Positions 8,283-16,702 of a DNA stretch of 64,000 nucleotides are shown piece by piece (positions within the stretch are counted from its first letter, which is position 1; each line of letters begins with the position of its first letter). Location of the stretch: assembly GCA_965661545.1 (NCBI GenBank), contig CBFIEF010000009.1:28602-92601 (forward strand), in the 5' to 3' direction. The translations under genes and the position numbers were made by a program. This DNA comes from UBA7985 sp965661545. Its GTDB lineage: Bacteria; Pseudomonadota; Alphaproteobacteria; UBA7985. Below the pieces are notes generated by a model that was given only the letters and a program-made list of their open reading frames with translations, made no database searches and was not told the origin of the DNA.

Positions 8283-8465
8283 GGGCTTGAGTGGGTTGGC
8301 CCCCTTCGATAAAACCGCTTCGCGGCCACTCAGGGAGGGCTTGTCTTGGTTGCGCGCAGTCACTCAGGGAGGGCTTGAGTGTGGTGGGTCCCCTTCGATA
8401 CAACCGCTTCGCGGTCACTCAGGGAGGGTTTGAGTGTGGTTGCTTCGCGGCCACTTAGGGAGGGC
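8283..8465. repeat. Intergenic direct repeat with GCTTCGCG cores
   Basis: A unit of about 55 bp starting GGGCTTGAGTG and containing CCCCTTCGATA, ACCGCTTCGCGG and CACTCAGGGAGGG occurs at about 8283-8337 and again at 8371-8425 with few changes. Extra partial copies of CACT(C/T)AGGGAGGG lie at 8361-8374 and 8452-8465. The stretch has no convincing coding frame. It looks like a dispersed intergenic repeat family rather than a simple tandem array. Confidence 0.7.
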
Positions 8466-8476
8466 CGGAGGGTGGG

Positions 8477-10165
8477 TTAGCCGCCTCGGTGTTTGAAGCT
8501 GTCGCGGCGGAAGGAATAGAGCGCGTTGGGATCGACGGCGACGTCAACCACCGCTGGCTTGCCACAGGCCAAGGCCGCCTCGACCGCGCCCGCCACGTCC
8601 GATAACCGATCCGCCCGGAACCCAGCAGCGCCATAGAGCTCGGCGGCTTGGGCAAAGTCGGGGGAGGTGATGTCGGCGCCGATGTAGCGCTCGCCGAAGA
8701 AATCGCGCTGGTACGCCTTTTCCGCGCCCCAACACTGGTTGTTCAAGACGACTGTCACCGTGTTCAGGCCGTAATCCACCGCCGTGCTCAGCTCCGAAAT
8801 GGTCATGCCAAAGCCGCCGTCGCCCATGAAGCTGACAACGGGCCGCTCGGGCCGGGCCGCCTTGATCCCCAACCCGCAGGCAAAGGAAAAGCCAACCAGA
8901 CCGAAGTCCAGCGGCGTAAACAGGCTGCGTGGATGGTGGTAGTTGAGCGCGTCGGTCGCTTGCAGGCACAGCGTCCCCGCATCCATGGTGATGGCCGCAT
9001 CCTCGGGCAACACACCGCGCAAGGTCTTGAACAGCCCCGAAGGCTGTGTCGGGTGGGACATATCCGCGTCCGCGTCGCGCTTGGCGAGGTAGGCCTGACG
9101 CTCGGTCTGGAACCCGCTCACCCACGCATCCGCCGCAGCGCGGCTTTGGAGGGCGGAGACAGCGTCGGCGAGTTGCTGCGCGGCCGTCGGCGCATCGGCC
9201 CAGATGCCCAGCGTGATCGGGAAGAAGCGGCCAATGGCGGTCGGCTCAAGCTCAATCTGGATGATCTTCGCGTCGCGGTTGATGTTGTCGTAGCTGTAAA
9301 AGGTCGAGTTGAAGCCCAGTCGCGTCCCCAGTGCGAGGATGACGTCGGCTTCCTTAACCAGTCGAGACGCCACCGGATTGCCGCGCGGCCCCATCTGGCC
9401 CGCATTGAGCGGATGGGCAAAGGGGATGCCGTCGCCGTGCCCGGGCGCGCTGACCAGCGGGCAGTTCAGCGCCTTTGCCAGCGCGATGGCTTGGTCGTGG
9501 CCCAGCGTGTTCTTGATCCCGCCGCCGGTAACGATCACCGGCTGACGCGCCCCGGTGAGCAGGCTGGCCGCCTGTGCGATGGCGTCGGGGTGCGCGCCGG
9601 GCAGGTGGAAGCTGCGATACTGATCCGGCGTCTGCATCGGCATCTCGAACTCAGCCTGACCAGAGAGCACATCGCGCGGCAGGTTAAGCTGCACGGGCCC
9701 TTTGCGCGGGGTCATGGCGGTGCGGAAAGCCTCGCGAAACAGCTCGGGCACGCGGTCGGTGGAGGGGGCGGTCCATGTCTTCTTCGTCACCGGCGTGAAA
9801 ACCGACTGCTGGTCGACTTCTTGGAACGCGTCCCGGTAGACGTGCTGGGAGGACAGGGCGCCGGCGATGCTGACCACGGGAGAAAACGCGGCCTTGGCCT
9901 GGCTCAACCCCGTGACAAGGTTGGTCGCGCCCGGTCCGTTCTGACCGGCAAGAATGACGCCCGGATCGCCGGAAACACGCGCGTAGCCGTCGGCCATGTG
10001 GGTGCCTGTGCGCTCGTCACGGACGCCGATGAAGTTGATCTCGGACGCGTCATAGAGCGCATCAAACAGCTCCATCGTCGCTGAACCAATGAGGCCGAAG
10101 ACATGGCGGGTGCCTTCAGCGCGGAGTGCCTCGACGGCGGCTTGACCGCCAGAAAGTTTGGTCAC
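8477..10165 (-). CDS. Thiamine-pyrophosphate enzyme, acetolactate-synthase-like
   Basis: A 562-residue TPP-dependent enzyme of the acetohydroxyacid synthase / sulfoacetaldehyde acetyltransferase superfamily. The N-terminal pyrimidine-binding domain holds the cofactor-activating Glu in VRDERTGTHMADGYAR (E51), followed by QNGPGATNLVTGL. The C-terminal domain has the diphosphate/Mg motif GDGGFGMTISELSTAVDYGL ending in LNNQ. No AHAS regulatory subunit is present, which argues against branched amino acid synthesis. It overlaps the upstream hydrolase by 4 bases as the last gene of a five-gene operon. A 2-oxoacid decarboxylase or carboligase role is likely, substrate unknown. Confidence 0.8.
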   Translation of the reverse strand: MTKLSGGQAAVEALRAEGTRHVFGLIGSATMELFDALYDASEINFIGVRDERTGTHMADGYARVSGDPGVILAGQNGPGATNLVTGLSQAKAAFSPVVSIAGALSSQHVYRDAFQEVDQQSVFTPVTKKTWTAPSTDRVPELFREAFRTAMTPRKGPVQLNLPRDVLSGQAEFEMPMQTPDQYRSFHLPGAHPDAIAQAASLLTGARQPVIVTGGGIKNTLGHDQAIALAKALNCPLVSAPGHGDGIPFAHPLNAGQMGPRGNPVASRLVKEADVILALGTRLGFNSTFYSYDNINRDAKIIQIELEPTAIGRFFPITLGIWADAPTAAQQLADAVSALQSRAAADAWVSGFQTERQAYLAKRDADADMSHPTQPSGLFKTLRGVLPEDAAITMDAGTLCLQATDALNYHHPRSLFTPLDFGLVGFSFACGLGIKAARPERPVVSFMGDGGFGMTISELSTAVDYGLNTVTVVLNNQCWGAEKAYQRDFFGERYIGADITSPDFAQAAELYGAAGFRADRLSDVAGAVEAALACGKPAVVDVAVDPNALYSFRRDSFKHRGG

Positions 10166-10977
10166 GTCAGTGTCCTCTTCAGAAATTCAACCGTGGGGTC
10201 GGTAAAGGCTGCTGGGTCTTCCATCAGGCCCAAGTGCTGCAGGCGCGGGACGATGTGGGTCTCTGCGCCGCTGATCTCATGGGCAATGGCGTGGGCCATG
10301 GCGGGGGTGGAGCCGCTGTCGTGCTCGCCGGTCATCACGAGCGTGGGCGCGGCGATGGGCTGGGCGGGCTGGATCAACTCTCGCACGCCGTTTGCCAGCA
10401 CCCAGGCGGTCTGCGCGTAGCCCTCTGCATCCACCTGTGCGCGCCATTGGCGGACGCGATCGACGGTGGGGGCGTGGTGGGCGAGGAAGTCGGGCGTGAA
10501 CCAGCGGAGCAGGGCGTCGGGCAGGGTGCTCATCGTCCCTTGCTCCCGCACCTTCGCCGCCCGGTCTTCGACGGCGAGCTGAGCGGCTTCGCCCCGGTCG
10601 TGGGGGCTGTTCAAGATCGCCAGCGCGCTCAGCCGATGCGGGTGATCCAGCGCGAAGCGGCGGTTGATCATGCCGCCGATGGAGAACCCCACCAGCGCGG
10701 CACGGCCAATGCCGGTGGCGTCGAGGAGGCCTGCGATCTGCTGGGCATAGAGCCCGAGTGTCGCGGTGCGCGGCGGTGGTGCGCTCTCCCCATGACCATA
10801 GAGATCGTAGGACAGCACGGCGAAGTGTGCGCGATAGGCTGCGATCATCGGGTCAAACAGGCGCCGGGACAGGCCCAGACCGTGGATCAGCACCACGGTC
10901 GGCTGTGTTGTCGGATCGCCATGACGCTCGTAGGCGGTGCCATCCAGCGTCATTTCGGTGGAGGGGTGGTCACTCAC
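10162..10977 (-). CDS. Alpha/beta-fold hydrolase
   Basis: The 271-residue enzyme resembles 3-oxoadipate enol-lactonase and other carboxyl-ester or C-C hydrolases. The oxyanion-hole motif IHGLGLSRR is at residues 31-39, nucleophile Ser99 sits in GFSIGG, the acid is probably the Asp of GEHDSGSTP, and the His is in RLQHLGLM. Its start is 2 bases after the DUF1185 gene ends, and its stop overlaps the TPP-enzyme start by 4 bases. Enol-lactonase itself is doubtful because no beta-ketoadipate genes are near. Confidence 0.85.
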   Translation of the reverse strand: MSDHPSTEMTLDGTAYERHGDPTTQPTVVLIHGLGLSRRLFDPMIAAYRAHFAVLSYDLYGHGESAPPPRTATLGLYAQQIAGLLDATGIGRAALVGFSIGGMINRRFALDHPHRLSALAILNSPHDRGEAAQLAVEDRAAKVREQGTMSTLPDALLRWFTPDFLAHHAPTVDRVRQWRAQVDAEGYAQTAWVLANGVRELIQPAQPIAAPTLVMTGEHDSGSTPAMAHAIAHEISGAETHIVPRLQHLGLMEDPAAFTDPTVEFLKRTLT

Positions 10978-10979
10978 GC

Positions 10980-11576
10980 TTAGACGCCCGCCGGGTTATC
11001 GACATCGCGGCCCATTTCTTTGAGGTCGGAATAGCGGTTGCCGATCCGGTGGTTCGGATGCCCGCCCACAGACGCGCCCAAGGCCACAACGATCTCGTCA
11101 TCTGCAGGAGCATCGGGGATGGTCAGGTGGATGGTCTGGTAGTGACTGCGCAGGCCGCCGTCGTCCTTGTGCATCAGCGGGATCATCATCGCCGTGCCCA
11201 TGGCTCCGCGCGTGTTGGTAAAGGCAAGGTAGGACTTGGCGTTGATGGCCTCACGGAACTCGTTGCCGAACCACAGTGTGTGGGTCAGGGCTTGCGCGTG
11301 CTCAACTTCACCGCCCGAACCCACGTTCGAGGCCTTACCGCAGCCCTCGAGCGTGTCACCGACGGTGTCCAGCAGCATCTGTGTCAGCAGCTTTCCCAGA
11401 ACCGGGCCGTGCTCACGGATTTCAGGCTGCAGATCCTCGACATAGCCGCGGCCAAACCACGGGTTCCGGATCACAGCCATGGCAGCAACCAGCTTAGTCG
11501 GCGCGTCGAGGACTTTGCCGCCTTCGATGAAAGTGTCTTGGATGTTCAGCAGGGTGCGGCGGATTTCTACGGCCAT
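10980..11576 (-). CDS. Amino acid synthesis family protein (PF06684/DUF1185)
   Basis: The 198-residue protein starts MAVEIRRTLLNIQDTFIEGG and includes AAMAVIRNPWFGRGYVEDL, NVGSGGEVEHAQALTHTLWFG and VVALGASVGGHPNHRIGNRY, which match my memory of the DUF1185 family, loosely named 'amino acid synthesis'. The biochemical function of the family is not established. Here it sits between an LLM flavin monooxygenase and an alpha/beta hydrolase in one operon, so a catabolic hydrolase or isomerase role is more likely than biosynthesis. Confidence 0.75.
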   Translation of the reverse strand: MAVEIRRTLLNIQDTFIEGGKVLDAPTKLVAAMAVIRNPWFGRGYVEDLQPEIREHGPVLGKLLTQMLLDTVGDTLEGCGKASNVGSGGEVEHAQALTHTLWFGNEFREAINAKSYLAFTNTRGAMGTAMMIPLMHKDDGGLRSHYQTIHLTIPDAPADDEIVVALGASVGGHPNHRIGNRYSDLKEMGRDVDNPAGV

Positions 11577-11618
11577 GGTTGGGGTCCTCGTGGGGTGTGT
11601 AACAGGGGGCAGTCGGGT

Positions 11619-12653
11619 TTAGGCTGCGTGCGGCATCACACGCTCGATAAAGGTCGACAGGGAGCGCTTCTGCATGTCCATGTCCAGCCCCATTGAGGCG
11701 TAATAGATATACGCGTCAACGCCGATGTTCTTGTAGGCGACCAGCTTCTCCGCGCATTGCTCAGCGGACCCGAACATCAGGTTTTCTTCCAACGTCGCGG
11801 GGTCATAGCGCATGTTGCCGTCGAGCTGGTCAACCGGCACACGCTCAGGGAAGCCATTGATCACGTCGCCCTTCTTTTGCATCAGGTTGCCGAACTGCCC
11901 CAGCGTATGCCGCAGCGCGCCCAGCGCAAGCTGGCGATCAGCTTCGTTCTCATAGACCGCCGAGTGGCGCATCATTGCGAACTTACCGGTGTAAGGGGTG
12001 CCAGCCTTGACGATGGCGTCGTCGAGCTGCTCCCGATACTTTTCAGCTTCGGCAAAGGGCATGGTCAGCGGCCAGCTCATGATATTCGCATTGTTGGCAA
12101 CGGCGTAGTCAAAGGTAATGGGCGAGCGCGCAGCGACCCACAGCGGAACATCGTCTTGCACAGGCTTGGGACAGGCGGTGGAGGAGGGGAACTGCCAGAA
12201 GCGGCCATTGTGCTCCACATCCCCGGCCCACAGCTGTTTGATCAGCGGCAGCATTTCCTGCATATACTGCCAGGAATCCTTCTGCTCCAGCCCCGGCTTC
12301 ATCCGGTCGAACTCACGCTGGTAAGCACCGGACCCCAAACCCAGCTCGAGCCTGCCATCGGACAACACATCCAGCAGAGCCGCTTCGCCAGCGAGGTTTA
12401 TAGGGTGCCAGTAGGAGGCGTTGGCAACCCCGCAGCCCAGCCGCATGTTCTTGGTAATGCCCGCCCACCAGGTCAAAATCTGGAACGGGTTCGGCGCGAT
12501 GGTCATCTCCAGCGCGTGATGCTCAGCGGCCCAAGCGATCTCGAAGCCAGCATCGTCCGCCATGCGGATCATATCTTCGACGTGGTGGCGGACTTCCCTG
12601 ATCGATGTGTCGGTGGAGGTGCGCTCTAAGTTGATGGCGAGATGGAATTTCAC
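11619..12653 (-). CDS. LLM-class flavin-dependent oxidoreductase
   Basis: A bacterial-luciferase-like TIM barrel of 344 residues that would use reduced FMN from a separate reductase to monooxygenate a small substrate. Typical features are AWAAEHHALEMTIAPNPFQ near residue 40, GCGVANASYWHPINLAGEAA near 75, and LSDGRLELGLGSGAYQREFD near 97. It lies 19 bases downstream of an aldehyde dehydrogenase and 42 bases upstream of the DUF1185 gene in the same operon. The substrate cannot be read from the sequence. Confidence 0.85.
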   Translation of the reverse strand: MKFHLAINLERTSTDTSIREVRHHVEDMIRMADDAGFEIAWAAEHHALEMTIAPNPFQILTWWAGITKNMRLGCGVANASYWHPINLAGEAALLDVLSDGRLELGLGSGAYQREFDRMKPGLEQKDSWQYMQEMLPLIKQLWAGDVEHNGRFWQFPSSTACPKPVQDDVPLWVAARSPITFDYAVANNANIMSWPLTMPFAEAEKYREQLDDAIVKAGTPYTGKFAMMRHSAVYENEADRQLALGALRHTLGQFGNLMQKKGDVINGFPERVPVDQLDGNMRYDPATLEENLMFGSAEQCAEKLVAYKNIGVDAYIYYASMGLDMDMQKRSLSTFIERVMPHAA

Positions 12654-12672
12654 AGTTTCAATCCACTTCGGC

Positions 12673-14151
12673 TTAACGGGGTTGGAACGGGGATGAGAGC
12701 GGCTCGTCGGAGAGGTTCATCCAGACGGTCTTGGGCCGCGTATAGTCGTACATCGCCTGCATCCCCGCTTCACGGCCATAGCCGGACATCTTCTCGCCAC
12801 CAAAGGCAGCAATCGGGGAAATCGCGCGGTAGGTGTTCACCCACACGATGCCAGCGCGGATGCGCCGCGCCATGCGGATCGAGCGCGCGCTGTCGCGGGT
12901 AAAGATCCCAGCGGCCAAGCCGTGCTCAGACTGGTTCGCCAGCGCCAGAACGTGCGCTTCGTCCTTGAAACGCTGAACGGTTAAGACCGGGCCAAAAAGC
13001 TCCGTGTCCACAATGTCGAGCGATGGGTCAGGCGCTTCGATGATCGTGGGCTGGAAGTACTGCGTGCTCAGGCCTTCGGGCTGCTGCCCCCCCGTCAGGA
13101 CGGTTCCACCCTGATCGACAGCGGTTTGTATCTGCTGTTGGATGTGGCTGACTTGGGCGGTGGTGCACAGGGGCCCCATTTCGGTTTCGTCGGCCATCGG
13201 GTCGCCAATCCGGATGCCCTTGGCCGTTGCGATCATTCGCTCGAGGAAAGCGTCGGCAATGCCTTCTTGCAAGAACAAGCGAGACCCGGCCACGCAGCTT
13301 TGCCCCGATGCGCCAAAGATCCCGGCGACGGAGCCATTTACCGCGCTTTCCAGATTGGCGTCGTCAAAGACGATGAACGGTGACTTGCCGCCCAGTTCCA
13401 GCGAGAGCGCTGCGTAGTTATTTGCTGTATTCCTGATGACATGCGCGGCCGCTTTCGGACCACCAGTAAAAGCAACACGGGCGACCAGCGGATGACTGGT
13501 TAACACCCGGCCACAGGGCTCTCCGTGACCGGTTACAATATTCACTACGCCGTCGGGGATGCCTGCTTGGGCAACCAGCTTACCAAACTCCAGCAGCGGC
13601 GTTGACGCTTCCTCACTGGCCTTCAGCACAATGGTGTTGCCAGCGGCCAGTGCGGGACCGATCTTCACCGCGCTGAGGAACATCTGTGAGTTCCACGGAA
13701 TCACGGCAGCGACGACGCCTAGTGGCTCACGGTCCGTAAACACGAACATGTCGGGCTTATCGATGGGCAGGGTCTCGCCGCTGATCTTGTCAGCCGCTCC
13801 CGCGAAAAAATGAAAGTATTCAGCGATGTACTTCGCTTGCCACGCTGTTTCCTTGAACATCTTGCCCGTGTCGCGGGTTTCGATGCGGCCAAGGTGTTCT
13901 GAGTTCGCGGCCAACAGGTCACCCAGCTTGCCCAGTAGCTTGCCGCGCTGAGATGGCGTCATGCTGGCCCAAGGACCATCAGTCTGCGCGTGGTGTGCGG
14001 CTCTGACTGCGGTGTCAACGTCGGCTTCAGTGGCTTCGGGGATTGTGGCCCAGGGTGTGTTGGTGGATGGATCGACAGTCTCAAACTGTCCGCCATCGCT
14101 GGCACCAACCCATTGGCCCCCAATCAACATTTTATAGGCTTCAAGCGACAC
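12673..14151 (-). CDS. NAD(P)-dependent aldehyde dehydrogenase
   Basis: A 492-residue ALDH oxidising an aldehyde to its acid. The catalytic Cys is in GQSCVAGSRL, the general base Glu in SLELGGKSPF, and PWNSQMF and the C-terminal FGGEKMSGYGRE are in place. GTG 14151 is chosen because GGGGAGG at 14161-14167 is 9 bases upstream; a further in-frame start at 14232 would give an atypical tail. It is the first gene of the five-gene operon ending at 8477 and is divergent from a LysR regulator, which likely controls it. Confidence 0.87.
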   Translation of the reverse strand: MSLEAYKMLIGGQWVGASDGGQFETVDPSTNTPWATIPEATEADVDTAVRAAHHAQTDGPWASMTPSQRGKLLGKLGDLLAANSEHLGRIETRDTGKMFKETAWQAKYIAEYFHFFAGAADKISGETLPIDKPDMFVFTDREPLGVVAAVIPWNSQMFLSAVKIGPALAAGNTIVLKASEEASTPLLEFGKLVAQAGIPDGVVNIVTGHGEPCGRVLTSHPLVARVAFTGGPKAAAHVIRNTANNYAALSLELGGKSPFIVFDDANLESAVNGSVAGIFGASGQSCVAGSRLFLQEGIADAFLERMIATAKGIRIGDPMADETEMGPLCTTAQVSHIQQQIQTAVDQGGTVLTGGQQPEGLSTQYFQPTIIEAPDPSLDIVDTELFGPVLTVQRFKDEAHVLALANQSEHGLAAGIFTRDSARSIRMARRIRAGIVWVNTYRAISPIAAFGGEKMSGYGREAGMQAMYDYTRPKTVWMNLSDEPLSSPFQPR

Positions 14152-14160
14152 AGCGCAGTT

Positions 14161-14167
14161 CCTCCCC
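14161..14167 (-). promoter_or_regulatory. Ribosome binding site that fixes the ALDH start
   Basis: GGGGAGG on the minus strand, 9 bases ahead of GTG 14151. It selects this codon over an in-frame start 81 bases further upstream. Confidence 0.7.
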
Positions 14168-14239
14168 AACACAGCGTTTCTATAAGGTCTTTCTAAAACA
14201 ATGCGATCCTGTAAGAAATTGAAATTAATCATGGTTTAA

Positions 14240-14256
14240 ATTCGAAAAATATGAAT
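14240..14256. promoter_or_regulatory. Candidate LysR-type operator between divergent genes
   Basis: ATTC-N9-GAAT forms a 17-bp interrupted dyad that also fits the T-N11-A rule for LysR boxes (T14242, A14254). It lies 11 bases before the lysR start and 89 bases before the ALDH start, the usual place for autoregulation and divergent control. Confidence 0.45.
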
Positions 14257-14266
14257 TATTGGGACC

Positions 14267-15079
14267 ATGAATATTGCAGCCATTCAAACCTTTCTGGCCA
14301 TCGTTGAAACCGGCTCACTTGTGCGCGCCTCTGAGCGGTTGAACGTCACGCAGTCTACCGTGACAGCGCGGCTGAAGGCGCTGGAAGAAGCGCTTGGGCA
14401 GACATTGATCACGCGATCCAAGTCGGGAGCAACCTGCACCAGTGCTGGCCTGAGGCTGCAGCGATACGCGCAGACCATTTCTGGCATGTGGCGGCAAGCC
14501 CGGTTGGAGGTGTCGTCGCCAACCGGTAGGCGGGTCTTTCGGAACTGCGCGGTGCATACGGATCTGTGGGATGGGTGGGGCGAACGCTTGTTTGCGGACT
14601 TGGACGAGCACGAAGGCATCAGCGTCTCCCTGTTCTCCGGCGGAGAGCGCGACCTGACCGGCTGGCTCGATAGTGGTTTAGTCGATGTCGCTTTGGGGTA
14701 CGTCCCGATCACGCGCGTTGGGATGGTCAGTGAATCGGTGGGGGAAGATCAGCTGATCTTGGTTTCCACGGACCCCAATGCGCCGCTGCGCTTTGATCCC
14801 GGCTATATTTTTGTTGATTACGGTGAGGACTTCAGTCAGCAGCACATGACCTTCTACGCCGACGCCAACTCCGCCCGCCTCACGTTTAGCGCGCCGTCTC
14901 CTGCGCTGTCGTTTATTTTGGCCAAAGGCGGGACAGCCTACTTACCACAGCGAATGGTGAAGGCTTTGCTGGCGCAAGGGCGGCTCTATCAGCTTGAGAA
15001 TGCGCCAGTTTTCACGCGAGCCGTATTCCTTAACCGCAAAGAAGACGCGGCTATCGATGCCGGCCTTTGGTTGGCCTAA
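14267..15079 (+). CDS. LysR-family transcriptional regulator
   Basis: 270 residues. The N-terminal winged helix is clear: MNIAAIQTFLAIVETGSLVRASERLNVTQSTVTARLKALEEALGQTL. The C-terminal effector domain is somewhat short for the family but has the usual alternating strands. It is transcribed away from the aldehyde dehydrogenase operon, with a candidate LysR box in the 115-base gap, so it is the likely activator of that operon with a pathway compound as coinducer. It converges on the CAP-domain gene, the two stop codons lying in one 10-bp palindrome. Confidence 0.88.
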   Translation: MNIAAIQTFLAIVETGSLVRASERLNVTQSTVTARLKALEEALGQTLITRSKSGATCTSAGLRLQRYAQTISGMWRQARLEVSSPTGRRVFRNCAVHTDLWDGWGERLFADLDEHEGISVSLFSGGERDLTGWLDSGLVDVALGYVPITRVGMVSESVGEDQLILVSTDPNAPLRFDPGYIFVDYGEDFSQQHMTFYADANSARLTFSAPSPALSFILAKGGTAYLPQRMVKALLAQGRLYQLENAPVFTRAVFLNRKEDAAIDAGLWLA

Positions 15080-15086
15080 GCGCTTA
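15077..15086. other. Palindrome TAAGCGCTTA holding both convergent stop codons
   Basis: The first three bases are the TAA of lysR and the last three, read on the other strand, are the TAA of the CAP gene. The same decamer recurs at 49509-49518 at another convergent gene end. Confidence 0.6.
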
Positions 15087-15659
15087 GAGACATTTGCCCG
15101 GTCCGGGGGTCGCAAAGACTTGTGCGGCATAGACCCGGCTCCCGTCGCTGGTCTCCGCCACTGCAAGCCCAACATCGGCAAAGGCAGCAACCATGTTCTT
15201 CCGATGCCCTGATGAGTTGGCCCAGCCGGTCATGATCGTATCAGCCAGATCAGCGGTGGTGCCAAACTGTGAAGACCGCGCGATGTTTTCAGCCCACGGC
15301 GAGCCTTGTGTACAGACGACATAGCCCGCGTCTTCAATCCGATCGCCCGCCCGCTGGCCATCAGCGCTGTGGCTCAAATCATTCTTGCGAGCCATTATAT
15401 CGGCGAGGTCTTGCGCGGCGGCGTCCAGTTGGGAATTTCGGCTGAGGGTTGGCATGCCTTGTGTGGTGCGGAAGGTTTGCAGCTCGGTCACAAGCAAATC
15501 ATCGAGTTGGGCCAAGTCCAGCGTGCCAGCACTCGAATTCACGAAGGCCGAACGGCTCGTATCGGTGCTTCGATTGGTCGTACGCTCAGACGCACTGGTG
15601 GTGGAACACGCACTCACCGCCAGCATCAGCGCCGCAGCAATCAATCCTTGAGCCCACAT
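15084..15659 (-). CDS. CAP-domain (SCP/PR1-like) lipoprotein
   Basis: The 191-residue protein begins with a hydrophobic leader ending in the lipobox VSAC (Cys18), so it is probably a lipid-anchored envelope protein. After a Ser/Thr-rich linker, the CAP fold appears: LVTELQTFRTTQGMPTL, DLADIMARKNDLSHSADG, GENIA-like AENIARSS, and the late TGWANSSGHRKNMVAAFADVGLAVA. CAP proteins are secreted and mostly uncharacterised in bacteria. It stands alone and is unrelated to the catabolic neighbours. Confidence 0.85.
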   Translation of the reverse strand: MWAQGLIAAALMLAVSACSTTSASERTTNRSTDTSRSAFVNSSAGTLDLAQLDDLLVTELQTFRTTQGMPTLSRNSQLDAAAQDLADIMARKNDLSHSADGQRAGDRIEDAGYVVCTQGSPWAENIARSSQFGTTADLADTIMTGWANSSGHRKNMVAAFADVGLAVAETSDGSRVYAAQVFATPGPGKCL

Positions 15660-15758
15660 AGGAAATCCCCCGAAGTTCCGATGGTAGCTTGAACCTTAGT
15701 GGGGGTTTTAAGCAGGAAGCAGGCGGGATTAAGAACACTTCGAGAAAGAAAACTGTCT

Positions 15759-15785
15759 GAAAAGAGGGGCGTGGCCCCGCTCTCT
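15759..15785 (-). terminator. Terminator of the epimerase/hydrolase/LLM operon
   Basis: On the minus strand a GGGGC / GCCCC stem with a 3-base loop, extended by imperfect AGAG / CTCT pairing and followed by TTTT, begins 6 bases after the epimerase stop. Confidence 0.65.
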
Positions 15786-15790
15786 TTCCT

Positions 15791-16702
15791 TCAGGCAGCT
15801 GGGTCATCGACGTACATGCGCCAATTGTGCTGTTCCTTGAAGCCCAACACTTCCCGAATTTTTCGGTTGGAGTAGAGCGCTTCAAAGCGACCGAGCGCGT
15901 GCCGTACTGGTGTGCCGGGGAAGAAACGCTCGGCCAACCTGGCTGCGGGAATGTTGGCGGAGTTGTCATCGTTCCCGGCGTTAAAGACCTCAAAGCCCAA
16001 GCCGTCTTTCTGAATGCACAAATGCACGATTTGTCCCAGATCGCGGGCGTCGATGTAGCAGAACGCGTTGCGTCGCCGAACAGCAGGATCCGCAAAGTAA
16101 CCGGGAAAGTTCTCCGCGTATTCATGCGGTTCAATCACGTTACCAATCCGCAAAGCGTAGATATCCGCACCTGTCCGTTTGGCAAAGCTACGTGCGGTTT
16201 GCTCATTAACGACCTTGGATAGAGCGTAACTGTCGGTCGGGTTGGTGTCGTAGTCGTTTTCCTCTAGCGGTAGGAAGTCCGGGTTCACCTGTCCGTCTGC
16301 AAAGCAAACCCCGTAGGTGGTTTCTGATGACGCAATGACGATCTTATCGATCCCCAACTTGGTCGCCGCCTCGATGACGTTGTACGTGCCGATCGTGTTG
16401 ACGCGAAAGGTCTCGTTGTCCGGCTTCAGTAAGATCCGGGGAACCGCCGCGAAGTGAACGACGGCATCAAACCTCGGAACGCCTGTGCCCGGTTCCAGCT
16501 CGTCAAAGTTGGCGTAGCTGGTCAAGACGTTGAACATTTGCCCGCTGTCGGTGATGTCTGCGATCAGGTTGTCGACGCCGGGGTGGTCCAAGGGCGTCAG
16601 GTCGACATTGACGACGCGATACCCCTGATCCAGCAACCACGGCACAACGTGCCGACCGGCCTTGCCAGAGCCACCGGTAAAGAGAATGCGTTTGCGGGTC
16701 AT
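15791..16702 (-). CDS. NAD-dependent epimerase/dehydratase (extended SDR)
   Basis: The 303-residue protein has the N-terminal nucleotide site FTGGSGKAGRHV, the catalytic YALSK (in DSYALSKVVNE) and IASSETTYGV ahead of it, as in extended SDRs acting on sugars or uronic acids. The chain resembles uronate dehydrogenases and UDP-sugar epimerases in length and layout. It is the last gene of a three-gene operon and overlaps the alpha/beta hydrolase by 4 bases. With an LLM monooxygenase and a hydrolase beside it, a catabolic role is likelier than cell-wall sugar synthesis. Confidence 0.8.
   Translation of the reverse strand: MTRKRILFTGGSGKAGRHVVPWLLDQGYRVVNVDLTPLDHPGVDNLIADITDSGQMFNVLTSYANFDELEPGTGVPRFDAVVHFAAVPRILLKPDNETFRVNTIGTYNVIEAATKLGIDKIVIASSETTYGVCFADGQVNPDFLPLEENDYDTNPTDSYALSKVVNEQTARSFAKRTGADIYALRIGNVIEPHEYAENFPGYFADPAVRRRNAFCYIDARDLGQIVHLCIQKDGLGFEVFNAGNDDNSANIPAARLAERFFPGTPVRHALGRFEALYSNRKIREVLGFKEQHNWRMYVDDPAA

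Noticed and set aside
8204..8329. N-terminal extension of the ABM-like protein
   Set aside because: The extension is Pro/Ser/His-rich, lies partly in repeat DNA, and the typical family start is the ATG at 8203.
8648..10084. Open frame of 478 codons antisense to the TPP enzyme
   Set aside because: Arg/Gly/His-rich translation without domains, fully inside a clear acetolactate-synthase-like gene.
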